DNA of 60,918 bases from Planctomycetota bacterium (GTDB lineage Bacteria > Planctomycetota > Planctomycetia > Pirellulales > Thermoguttaceae), in the NCBI GenBank assembly GCA_029550925.1, contig JAKPGL010000076.1:1-60918 (forward strand), in the 5' to 3' direction. Shown piece after piece: positions 18,702 through 27,041 of this stretch. The notes under the pieces are model-generated. The model saw only the letters and a program-made list of their open reading frames with translations, was not told where the DNA came from and searched no databases. The translations under genes were made by a program, and so were the position numbers. The stretch's first letter is position 1. Each line of letters begins with the position of its first letter.

Positions 18702-19253
18702 ATGAATGTGCTCGTCTTCAGTATGGTATTAGTCCTAGGGCAACCTCCGCAGCCAGGCCAAACTGTTAGTCCAGGACCTCAGACGGTCGAAAGCAATTGC
18801 GATACCTGCCCTTCTGCCTACTGCGACCCTGGTTGTGCCCTGCGAAGTGGGGTGAAATCTTTGCGTACGTTGGCCTGGGATTGGTTCGGCCCGATGCCGC
18901 AGACCTGTTATCAGCCGCGGTTCGGCTGTTATCCCGGCAATGCCCGAGACATTCATCGCTACCCGGCCTTTCATGGCTACTATTACCGGCAGCCTTACAA
19001 CTATCGCCACTATTTTGAATATCCTTGGCACGCCCAGCCGCACGAACCTTTGGGCTATTTCGCATATCCTCAGGTAGGGGAAGGCGTGCAGGAACAAGCC
19101 TCGCCGATCGAAGCTCCCCCTGTACCGTCAGGAAATCCGGGCGGTAAACCCCAGGGTTCCAGCGCCCAGTCCTTTCCAGGCGCTCCCCGGACGCTTCCGG
19201 TAGGAACTCTCAGCAACCCCTGGCAACCCATCCGGTCCACGCCGATCCGGTAA
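18702..19253 (+). CDS. Small secreted tyrosine/proline-rich protein
   Basis: 183 residues with a short signal peptide (MNVLVFSMVLVLG). The mature N-terminus carries four cysteines (C-x2-C-x4-C-x3-C), then a region dense in Tyr, His and Arg (RQPYNYRHYFEYPW), then a Pro/Gly-rich tail. A purine-rich AAAGAAAGG site lies upstream of the ATG. No domain is recognised. It is similar in style to 9104-9811. Terminator hairpins follow from 19350. Probably an exported envelope or spore-coat-like structural protein, but that is a guess from composition. Confidence 0.65.
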   Translation: MNVLVFSMVLVLGQPPQPGQTVSPGPQTVESNCDTCPSAYCDPGCALRSGVKSLRTLAWDWFGPMPQTCYQPRFGCYPGNARDIHRYPAFHGYYYRQPYNYRHYFEYPWHAQPHEPLGYFAYPQVGEGVQEQASPIEAPPVPSGNPGGKPQGSSAQSFPGAPRTLPVGTLSNPWQPIRSTPIR

Positions 19254-19349
19254 ACGAAGAGATATTTTGTTCATGCATAGGCCGGCCGATAACAAACCTT
19301 GATAAAATACGGCCTTTTCGGCGTCTCCGCGGCGGCCTCCTCCAAGAGG

Positions 19350-19372
19350 TCCTCCATTACGGAGGATTTTTC
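19350..19372 (+). terminator. Rho-independent terminator
   Basis: Hairpin TCCTCC-ATTAC-GGAGGA (19350-19366) followed at once by a run of T. It lies about 95 bases after the stop of the secreted-protein gene and probably ends its transcript. Confidence 0.7.
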
Positions 19373-19422
19373 TTCCGCCATTAAAACCCATTCTCGAGAC
19401 AGGGATTCTGCCGTACTACTGG

Positions 19423-19462
19423 AACCTTCTGGTCCTGCGCGACCGGGAGGTTTTCTTTTTTT
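19423..19462 (+). terminator. Second, stronger rho-independent terminator
   Basis: A 12-bp stem (AACCTTCTGGTC 19423-19434 with GACCGGGAGGTT 19441-19452, three G-T pairs) with a 6-base loop, then TTCTTTTTTT. Only about 50 bases separate it from the first terminator, with no gene between. It could be a back-up terminator or the 3' end of a short RNA. Confidence 0.7.
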
Positions 19463-19808
19463 GTACTCGGTTGGGCGATTCTGGGGGATTTTATAGGCGG
19501 ATGGACTTGGGCCGGTTGCGTTGTGGGACTTCAACCACTGTGGCTTGAGGATGCGATCGCAAGCGGTTGTAAGTCGGAGGCGACAACGCAACCGACTCGA
19601 GGGGCTTGGATTGTCCGAGAGACAGTTTTCTCCCTTCATGGCACGGGGCCGTCGGGATCGACCAAAAAAGTCAACTATTTTGACAAAATATGTCCTTGAC
19701 GAGATTCCGGGGCGGGGTCAAGGTAAAGGGAAACGTTCGGCGGCTTTTTATGGTATTGCTGGGAGAAGATGGCCAAAGGGGCCGGGCCGGGGAGATACTG
19801 TATTGTAC

Positions 19809-19827
19809 GCCAGTCTGTTAGACTGGC
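19809..19827 (+). repeat. Solitary family C-type hairpin in the 5' leader of the glycosidase gene
   Basis: A perfect 7-bp stem GCCAGTC-TGTTA-GACTGGC, 68 bases before the start codon at 19895. It has the same loop as the family C array hairpins and is followed, as at 51401, by a GAGTAACAACC-like sequence. It may be a solitary remnant of the repeat or a leader structure. Confidence 0.6.
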
Positions 19828-19894
19828 TTGGTCCCCTGGCGGAGTAACAACCTACCGTTGGACAGACGACGTTTGGGTACAAGGAGACTTTCCT

Positions 19895-21880
19895 ATGCAG
19901 AAACAGCAAACGATGCGGGAGAACGGGGGGTGCGATGGGCAAAGGGGACGCGGCGGAGTCGTGCAGGGGCTGTGGGTTGGGTTGGCAATTTTAGGCTTGT
20001 TCGGGGTTTCTGCCTGGGCCGAACAGTCCAAGCCGACCAAATCGAAGCCGCCCCGGTGGTTTGCCTATCGGTGTCCCTATACGGAATCCGAACCCGAGAC
20101 GACCCGTCGGTTCGGGCAGATCGGCGTGCATATGGTTCATATCAGCCCTTTGAATACGTTGTGTTCCTTGGGGGTTCCCTACAGTCCTTATCCACCCAGT
20201 TGGATCGGGCCGGGCAAGTATGATTTTGCCTCGTTGGATCAGTATATTGCGGAGGTGCTTCAGGCCAATCCGAAGGCCCAATTGATGTGCGGGATCGACT
20301 TGAATCCGCCGGCCTGGTGGGTGCGGATGAATCATCGGCCGGATAGTTTTTGGGAGTTGGGCCGAGCAGCCGCCGACGAAAAATGGCGGCAAGACACCCG
20401 AGCCTATTTGCAAGCCTTCCTCCGCCACACCGAATCCCGGTATAAGGACCGGATCGTCGCCTATACGCTTTTTTGCGGCGGCACGTTGGAATGGATCGAT
20501 CATTGCCAGGGGCAAGAAAGTTCCAGTCGTCTGGCGGCATGGAGGAAATGGATGACAGGCCAGGGCAAGCCCGATCCGGTGGATATTCCGCCGTTTTCGA
20601 TCCGGGTGCGGGCCACCCACGGGCTGCTTCGGGACCCCGAGGCCGACGGATTGGCGGCGGCCTATTGGCGGTTCAGTAATTGGCTGGTGGGGGATACGAT
20701 TTTATACTATGCGCAGGCGGCCCAGGAAGTATTGCAGCATCGGGTTCCGGTAGGGATTTTCTACGGCTATCTGAATGAACTTGCCGGCGCCGCCTACGGA
20801 CATCTGGATTTCGACCGGGTGTGCCGATCGGACCTGGTGGACTTTTTCATGGCGCCGGCCTCGTATCAGGATCGGCCGGTGGGCGGAGCGGGGGGATTTA
20901 TGGTCCCTATCGGCTCGGTCCTTCATCACGGTAAAGGATTTATCCAGGAGTTGGATCATCGGACGCATACCTGCCCTGGACGGAAACTTTCAGGAGTTGG
21001 GACGCCCCCGCCGCTTTATGACGCAGGTTTTCCCACCCAGCAGGCCAGTATCGCGGGACTACGCCGGGAGTTTGCCATCGCCCTGATCCAGGGGACTTCC
21101 CTTTGGTGGTTCAACATCTTCGGCCATATTTACGACGATCCAAAGCTGCTGGAAGCGATTGGCCAGATGCGGGAGCTGTGGGATCGTTTTTCTACGGAGG
21201 AAACTCCACCTGCTGCTCAGATTGCCGTGTTCGTGGACGCGGAGAGCATTTTGTACCTCGACGGCCGATCGCCGAAGTTCCTCGATTTTCTCTATCGCCA
21301 GCGCATGGGGCTGGGCCGAATGGGCGCTCCGTATGATATGTACAGTATGGCCGATCTGCCGGACGTCGATCTGAGCCGGTATAAGATGATCTTTTTCCCC
21401 AATCTGTTCGTGGTGGACAAGGCGAAGTTGCAGATTTTGAAAGAAAAGGTCTGTACCGGGGGAAGAACCGTCGTCTGGGTCCATGCACCGGGGATCATTG
21501 CCGAGGGACGTTATGACCCGGCCAACGTGGAGCGGCTGTGCGGGATTCCGTATGGCAGCAAGGAACTGACCGTCCGGGCGATGGACGGTTGGACGTCGGT
21601 CTTGGCCCCAGCGCCGAACTTGTCGGCCTTGGTGCTCCGGGAACAGGCCCAAAAGGCTGGGGTACATCTTTATTGCGAGAAAGACTGGCCGATCTACGCC
21701 AATGGGCGGCTTTTGGCCGTGCATACCGGAACCGGCGGCCCCTGCACGATCCGGCTTCCTCGGCGTGCTCGGCAAGTCCGAGAACTATTCAGCGACCGGG
21801 TGGTCGCCGAAAATACCGACCGGTTTGAAGACCGCCTCCAGGGACCAGATACGGTCTTGTATCTGATCCAGTGGGAGTGA
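19895..21880 (+). CDS. Secreted beta-galactosidase-like glycoside hydrolase (GH42-like)
   Basis: 661 residues from the ATG at 19895, chosen for its AAGGAG site and because a signal-anchor/peptide (VGLAILGLFGVSAWA) follows. The N-terminal two-thirds looks like a TIM barrel of GH42-type glycosidases: a conserved Glu in GGTLEW after strand 4, and a second candidate Glu in FIQELDHRTH. The C-terminal part resembles a beta-galactosidase trimerisation-like domain (the MYSMADLPDVDLSRYKMIFFPN stretch). Exact family and substrate are not certain. It stands alone, with a family C-type hairpin in its leader and terminators upstream. Confidence 0.68.
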   Translation: MQKQQTMRENGGCDGQRGRGGVVQGLWVGLAILGLFGVSAWAEQSKPTKSKPPRWFAYRCPYTESEPETTRRFGQIGVHMVHISPLNTLCSLGVPYSPYPPSWIGPGKYDFASLDQYIAEVLQANPKAQLMCGIDLNPPAWWVRMNHRPDSFWELGRAAADEKWRQDTRAYLQAFLRHTESRYKDRIVAYTLFCGGTLEWIDHCQGQESSSRLAAWRKWMTGQGKPDPVDIPPFSIRVRATHGLLRDPEADGLAAAYWRFSNWLVGDTILYYAQAAQEVLQHRVPVGIFYGYLNELAGAAYGHLDFDRVCRSDLVDFFMAPASYQDRPVGGAGGFMVPIGSVLHHGKGFIQELDHRTHTCPGRKLSGVGTPPPLYDAGFPTQQASIAGLRREFAIALIQGTSLWWFNIFGHIYDDPKLLEAIGQMRELWDRFSTEETPPAAQIAVFVDAESILYLDGRSPKFLDFLYRQRMGLGRMGAPYDMYSMADLPDVDLSRYKMIFFPNLFVVDKAKLQILKEKVCTGGRTVVWVHAPGIIAEGRYDPANVERLCGIPYGSKELTVRAMDGWTSVLAPAPNLSALVLREQAQKAGVHLYCEKDWPIYANGRLLAVHTGTGGPCTIRLPRRARQVRELFSDRVVAENTDRFEDRLQGPDTVLYLIQWE

Positions 21881-22411
21881 AGGGGTATGGGGAGGGCGGA
21901 GGGCGGCGCCTCGGACGCTAGGCCCAAGACTAGGCCGTGGAGCGTAGGGGGTGGAGAATAGAAAGTAGGCAGAGAACCTCGCCCGCAAGGGCGGCGGGGG
22001 GACTGTGGGGGGAATGGCGTCTGTTAAAGGGTACTCGATACCGCTTCCTTAGGGATGGGCAGTGGTCGGTACGTGGTAGTCTGGAGGATTTGAGGAAGAT
22101 GGGGAAGGTTCGCGAGGGGGATGTTTTGGGGAGGGGGGATAGAGAAGTTGGGAAAATTGAAAAGCTTGGGCCGATCCGGTTGATTTTGCGGATTTGGATA
22201 AAGTGTAATTGCTTTACTGCCGATTCTGAAAAAAACCCTTTTGTGGGAGGGGTGAGGTATGCGCCCGATCCTTCGGCGCCTTGATCATGGACCCTGTTCA
22301 AAGTGGGGTATGGCCCAAGATGGTAAGTTAGTTGTGTATGACAGGGTGTCCTGTGCGGCGGCTGGCCGAGGATAGGGGGAAATACCTAGGCAAACAGGGA
22401 CAGTTCCCACG
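21881..22411. other. Intergenic region, nothing recognised
   Basis: About 530 bases between the glycosidase and the HEAT-repeat gene. It contains GGGGA-rich runs and no credible gene, hairpin terminator or member of the window's repeat families. The promoter for the HEAT gene is presumably here. Confidence 0.35.
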
Positions 22412-24052
22412 GTGCAGGGATGCTGCGGGATGAGCCAGTCGAAGAGTCCAGGACTTTCTACCACATTGGAGATGTTGGCCAGCACCTCCAATGAGGCGGC
22501 GACGCCGGTGTTGGTCTGGGCGTTGGACAGTCCGCACGAGGCCATTCGGGAGGGAGCGTTCCTCACTCTTTTAGAGCGGTCGAGTCGGCAGGGGCATCGG
22601 GAGTTGTTGGCTCGGCTGCACAGGTTTCCGTTTGGTTGGCTGGAGCGGTTGCGGGAGTATGGGGACCGGCTTCGGCCTGCTCTTCGGGAGGCGATTGTTT
22701 CGGAAGACGACCAACTTCGCCGCAACGGCTGCCAGGCGGCTGTTTGGCTCGCTCAGTATGAGACGATTCCCACCTTGCTAACTGCCCTGGAAAACACGGA
22801 CAGGGCCGACTCCGGGCCGATCCTGGCCGCTTTGTCCGATCTGGTGGAACAACTCCGAGAACAACTTTCCGGGGCTGCCCCGAGAGGAGATCGGGATGAC
22901 GTGGCGCTTCGCAGTCAGGTGTTAGCGGCCTTGGAAGGCGCCTTGGAACGATGGCCGAATCATCGTCGTGTGGAAGTTTTGGAACTATTTTTACATCTTG
23001 CGCCTCGCAATCATCCCCTACTGTTCCAGATTTTGCAAAGCCTCCATCATCCATTGCACTTGCCGCTGGTTGAGGTGTTGTCCAAAAGCCGTTCTGCCGT
23101 GGTTAAGGAATTCCTTCTAGGCTATTTGGAGGAACCGCAACTGCCGCAGGGGCTTCTTTCGGTTTTCACGAAGCGATCGGACCCGAAATTCATCCGGCAA
23201 TGGTTGCGAAAGATTGGTCGATCTCAGTCGGCGATGATAGGTCAGAATCTGAAACGGCTCCGGAATATCAGTTGGCTTCGCGGGGGGCCGGGGGTGTTTC
23301 AGGGGTTGGACATGTGGGCGGAACTTGGGTTGGTGCGGCTGGCAGTCCTGTCGAGCATTCCCCGGACGGCGGCGTTTGCGTTGGTGGAATACGTATTGCG
23401 TTATGGGAAACCGGCGGGCCGACGCGCCGCGGCCGAAGCACTGGCAGGGTTTGACGGAGCGGCGGCCAACGCTCTGGCCCTGCAAGCCCTGGATGACCCC
23501 GATCCTTATGTCCAGGCGGCCGTGGCAGGGCATATCCGACGCCGACGGATTCCAGGCGTTTTGCCTCGTTTGTTGGCCCTGTTGGATAGCCCCCATGCCG
23601 TGGTTCGGCAGGCGGTGAGAAGAAGTTTGAGCGAATTTAATTTTCGGCGATTCCTCCACACTTTTGATCTCCTGGAGGAGCCGGTTCGCCGACAGACAGG
23701 ACTGATGGTGAAAAAGATCGACCCGGAAACGATTCCCATCCTGCGTCAGGAGCTTGCTTCGTCGATTCGGTCTCGGCGATTGCGGGCCATTGCCATTACA
23801 CGCGCCATCGAAGCGGTCGAACCGTTGGAAACGATTTTAAACCGGATGGCCCAGGAGGATGCGGATCCCCAGGTTCGGCAAGAGGCGGCGTCGGCCTTGG
23901 CAGAGCGAGGGATCGCCCTTGGGCCGATCGCTCAGGAAGTTTCCGAACCTGTCGCCTCCCAAACCCAAGGAAAACGCCGATCTTCCACGCCGGCGGGACG
24001 TCCGGATCCTTTGACTCAGTATCGGAGCAAGTTTTGGGACCCGCGGGATTAG
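22412..24052 (+). CDS. HEAT-repeat scaffold protein
   Basis: 546 residues composed almost entirely of paired helices with HEAT-repeat character (for example DDPDPYVQAAVAGHIRRRR and DSPHAVVRQAVRRSLSEF, with conserved D-x-V-R positions). It is probably a protein-interaction scaffold in the cytoplasm; no signal peptide or membrane segment. The C-terminal 45 residues are polar and probably disordered. The start is either the GTG given or the ATG six codons later (MSQSKSPG); neither has a strong ribosome site. The following small membrane protein begins 54 bases after the stop, suggesting an operon. Confidence 0.75.
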   Translation: MQGCCGMSQSKSPGLSTTLEMLASTSNEAATPVLVWALDSPHEAIREGAFLTLLERSSRQGHRELLARLHRFPFGWLERLREYGDRLRPALREAIVSEDDQLRRNGCQAAVWLAQYETIPTLLTALENTDRADSGPILAALSDLVEQLREQLSGAAPRGDRDDVALRSQVLAALEGALERWPNHRRVEVLELFLHLAPRNHPLLFQILQSLHHPLHLPLVEVLSKSRSAVVKEFLLGYLEEPQLPQGLLSVFTKRSDPKFIRQWLRKIGRSQSAMIGQNLKRLRNISWLRGGPGVFQGLDMWAELGLVRLAVLSSIPRTAAFALVEYVLRYGKPAGRRAAAEALAGFDGAAANALALQALDDPDPYVQAAVAGHIRRRRIPGVLPRLLALLDSPHAVVRQAVRRSLSEFNFRRFLHTFDLLEEPVRRQTGLMVKKIDPETIPILRQELASSIRSRRLRAIAITRAIEAVEPLETILNRMAQEDADPQVRQEAASALAERGIALGPIAQEVSEPVASQTQGKRRSSTPAGRPDPLTQYRSKFWDPRD

Positions 24053-24106
24053 ATTGACTGTATCCAGTCGGCCAAACGCCGCCCTTTAGGTGAGAAAGGG
24101 GTTTTT

Positions 24107-24784
24107 ATGGAGTGTATCGGCCTAGGGGCGATCCCTCCTACGGGCCAAGATCGGTTGGACGGATTGCTCCAGTACTTTCAGGATCCGCCGAGCAGAGAGC
24201 TTGGGACCGGCTTTTGGGTGGCGGTTTTGATTGGGGCGGCGGTGATTGCGGCGCTTTGGCTGGCGACGAGGTGGCTACGGTCTGGGCAGCAGAGGAAGAA
24301 AAGCCGTCCGTGGGGGCTCTTCTTTACGTTATGCCGTCGCCATCGGCTGACCTACTCCGAACGATGGCTGCTCTGGAACCTGGCCCGCAGTAGGACTCCC
24401 GACGCGCCGGCTCGGATATTTTTAGATCCGGATCTATTTCGGGCGGATCACTTACCCGCCGGGATGGGTGGGAAAGCGGACGTGCTCGAGGGACTTCGGT
24501 CAAGGCTTTTTGGCGACCTGCGGACGCTCAAGACCGAAAAGCCCTTGCCCTCTACCGATCAACAAACCCCTGCGGACTCGGGCAATGCTTCCGGTTCTGT
24601 GGGGCCTTGTGCGGCGATGGTGGGATTTCCCACGGCCCAATCGCCTAGTCTGGACTTGCCCCCATGGACCGGAGCGAGCAATCTCACCCCGACGCTCTCG
24701 GCAAACAGCCCGCTCCTTGCAGGGAATGATCGAGGGAAAAGCCAACTACGCCGTGCGCCAGAACCTGACGCGTCGGAACTATGA
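24107..24784 (+). CDS. Small single-spanning membrane protein
   Basis: 225 residues with one strong transmembrane helix at about 37-55 (VAVLIGAAVIAALWLATRW) followed by a basic stop-transfer segment. The cytoplasmic part up to about residue 140 looks folded (CRRHRLTYSERWLLWNLAR...FLDPDLF). The last 80 residues are Pro/Ser-rich and likely disordered. A GAAAGGGG site precedes the ATG. The position after the HEAT-repeat gene suggests the two act together, perhaps one anchoring the other. No family name recognised. Confidence 0.65.
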   Translation: MECIGLGAIPPTGQDRLDGLLQYFQDPPSRELGTGFWVAVLIGAAVIAALWLATRWLRSGQQRKKSRPWGLFFTLCRRHRLTYSERWLLWNLARSRTPDAPARIFLDPDLFRADHLPAGMGGKADVLEGLRSRLFGDLRTLKTEKPLPSTDQQTPADSGNASGSVGPCAAMVGFPTAQSPSLDLPPWTGASNLTPTLSANSPLLAGNDRGKSQLRRAPEPDASEL

Positions 24785-24815
24785 CAGCAGAGCCGCCTGT
24801 GCGTCGCTGGGAGGC

Positions 24816-26261
24816 TTATTTTTCGGGTTTCGATTTCGGTGCCGGCGGGCGACGCTCTTGGAACAACTGGCTCACATTGCCGCCCGAAACAGGACGAAGT
24901 CCTTCCTGAGGCTTGGGGCGGAAATGAGCGGGATTGGCGCCCGGTCCATAGGTGATGACCGGGTTGGTTTCCCGCCAGCCCATCTGGGAGAGGAGTTCTT
25001 TCAAGGAGATTTCTTTAATTCGGAATCGCCGGGCTTCGGTGAGCATTCGGGAGTATGCATCCAGGCGTTCCCGGCCTCCGGTTCCTTCAGGGGCCTTCCC
25101 GACGACTACATAACGAGTGTTCAGGGTTATCTTGCCGCCCGGTTTCCCCTCGCCGGTGAGGATGTTTGGAGACTTGTCGTCCAAATAACAGTCGATCACG
25201 CCGCCGTTGAGGGTAATGAGGCTAATCACTTTTTGGAGATCGCTTTTGCCGTCGTCATCCAGGTCCATATCGCCCACTAAAGCGAAACGACGTCGTTCGC
25301 CCGGAGTCCAGATGGGCGTATGGACTTTATCGCCGGGGATGATGGGATTGGAGACTTGATCCTCGATGATGCGGGCCTCAGCCAGGTGATCGTCCCAGAT
25401 TTCCGTAACTTCGATGCTTCCCTTTTTGCCGGCTTTGGTTACATCGTTCGTATCGGCGTCATAGACGGCGAAGGAAGTTTGGCGCTGAAGCCCATCGGCC
25501 CAACCGAGATTGATCCAGACGGTTCGTTGCCGTTGATTGACCCAGGTGATCTGCCCGTCGGCGACTTCAAAGGTTTCTTTGACCAGGTCTTCCAGTTTTT
25601 TGGACTGATCGGAGGTCAGTTGGGCCAGTTTCTGGATTTGCTGAGCGGCCGAATCCAATTGTTTTTGGAGTTGGGCTAGGGCGGCTTCCTTTTCTTTGCG
25701 GGCGTTTTCCAGGTCCGTGCGGAGCGTTTCTTCCCGATCGGTAAACTCCTTGTGCGCCTGGGCGAACTTGTCGCGTTCTTGTTTCAGGTCTGCGCCGGCT
25801 TGGTCTCGGGCGGCGTTGGCTTGGGTAATCTGGACTTTCACCTCGTCGTCCCGCCGTTCGTTGTAGTTTTTAAACTCTTGGACTTTTTCCTGTTCGGCGT
25901 TGTAGAGTTTGTTCAGCTCGGCAATCTGCTCGTGAAGAAGTTTGAGCAGTTGGCGATAGGTCCGCTGTTCTTCCGGGAATTTGTCGCCGTAGGTAGTAAA
26001 ATCTTTTCGACACTCTTCTTCGATCGTCTCGATCTTTTCCGTCTCCGGAAATCCTCCGAGGAACTTCAGCAGCTTGATCTTTTGGGCCTGTTCGGTCTCT
26101 GCCTGGCTTCGGGCTTGTTGGGCGGCGCTGGTTTGAGTGTTCAGTTCGGCGACCGTTTCGTCGTACCGCCGGAAGAAGATAAACGTAGTAACCCCTAGAA
26201 TCAGGGTCAACATGACAAAAATGATCAACGCAATCTGAAGACCTTGATGTTCCCGAGCCAT
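24816..26261 (-). CDS. Membrane-anchored coiled-coil protein with C-terminal BRCT-like segment
   Basis: 481 residues: an N-terminal transmembrane helix (about 8-30), a long coiled coil (about 33-225, heptads rich in Ala, Gln, Glu and Lys), then a beta-rich segment (QITWVNQRQRTVWINLG). After that comes a region that may resemble a BRCT-type fold (FALVGDMDLDDDGKSDLQK ... ITLNGGVIDCYLDD). The tail is Pro/Lys-rich. The ATG is preceded by GAGGAG. Function is unknown; the layout suggests an envelope-spanning structural or tethering protein. It converges with the preceding gene, their ends being 31 bases apart. Confidence 0.7.
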   Translation of the reverse strand: MAREHQGLQIALIIFVMLTLILGVTTFIFFRRYDETVAELNTQTSAAQQARSQAETEQAQKIKLLKFLGGFPETEKIETIEEECRKDFTTYGDKFPEEQRTYRQLLKLLHEQIAELNKLYNAEQEKVQEFKNYNERRDDEVKVQITQANAARDQAGADLKQERDKFAQAHKEFTDREETLRTDLENARKEKEAALAQLQKQLDSAAQQIQKLAQLTSDQSKKLEDLVKETFEVADGQITWVNQRQRTVWINLGWADGLQRQTSFAVYDADTNDVTKAGKKGSIEVTEIWDDHLAEARIIEDQVSNPIIPGDKVHTPIWTPGERRRFALVGDMDLDDDGKSDLQKVISLITLNGGVIDCYLDDKSPNILTGEGKPGGKITLNTRYVVVGKAPEGTGGRERLDAYSRMLTEARRFRIKEISLKELLSQMGWRETNPVITYGPGANPAHFRPKPQEGLRPVSGGNVSQLFQERRPPAPKSKPEK

Positions 26262-26810
26262 ACTTCACTGCTCCTCAAAAAAGCCCGTCCCCGTGGCTTG
26301 CACGTGGTTGCCAGAACTGGGCCTTTCCGGAAAAGAAAAGGCATTGACGGCCGACGCCCCTTGAGCGGCCATTTCGCCCACCAAGGGCTTATCTTCGATT
26401 CTAAATCGCCTCCTGGCGGGTGTCAATCAAAAACCCCCCAGGCGGTGCATCTTTCCTGGTTTCTCTTCCCCCCCGTCCGTCGGAGGAGACCCTCTCGACC
26501 TGCCCTGGTCAGCCCCTAGAGTAAATTTCCGGCTATTTTTTACTTAACTCTATATAAAATAAAGAGTTAAGTTCGATTTTCCAGGAAAGGGCGATCCTGG
26601 AATCGGTTGGCCGACCTCTTTATTTCCCGGGCAGTGAAGAGAATCGCCTTTTGCCCCATTTTTGGGGGAGAATCCAGGAAGAAAAATCAACGCAACCCCT
26701 TGTAATATAAAAAGTTACGTAATATTTCATCGAAATAAAGCAACTTCCTGTTTTTGCCGGGATAAGGCCGGATTATCGTTCCCACCCAAGCGGGAACCTA
26801 GTGGTCGAGG
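26262..26810. other. Intergenic region with an AT-rich palindrome
   Basis: No gene is seen. A 9-bp inverted repeat (ACTTAACTC 26542-26550 and GAGTTAAGT 26564-26572) with an AT-only spacer of 13 bases lies 280 bases upstream of the coiled-coil gene. No T-run follows on either strand, so it is more like an operator or a small cruciform than a terminator. Confidence 0.4.
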
Positions 26811-27019
26811 TAATTATTCAGCCGAGTGCAGAAGTACCAGGATTTTCTTAGCCAAACCGGGATTTTCCGGCAAATATGTCCCTGCCGCTCTAGCGGGAAT
26901 CCAGGGTCCTGTGAGGCGGCTACGTTGGTATTTCTCCCAAGTAGAGGCCGCAAGAAGCCTAGGTTGGGCGCTTGCGCGGCGGTGACAAGAAAAGGTACTT
27001 CCCTCGGCTGAAATGTTAT
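26811..27019. repeat. Family B inverted-repeat element, copy 2
   Basis: About 209 bp, starting TAATTATTCAGCCGAGTGCA and ending CTCGGCTGAAATGTTATG. It shares most of its interior with 7495-7689 in opposite orientation, including GCTCTAGCGGGAATCCAGGG. It lies immediately downstream of the glnE stop (22 bases). Confidence 0.78.
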
Positions 27020-27041
27020 GAGCCCACAATATTGGATAGGT

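Noticed and set aside
19271-19381. 36-residue reverse-strand ORF (MAEEKSSVMEDLLEEAAAE...)
   Set aside because: Looks mildly protein-like, but has no clear ribosome site and overlaps the terminator hairpin of the opposite-strand gene; not supportable alone.
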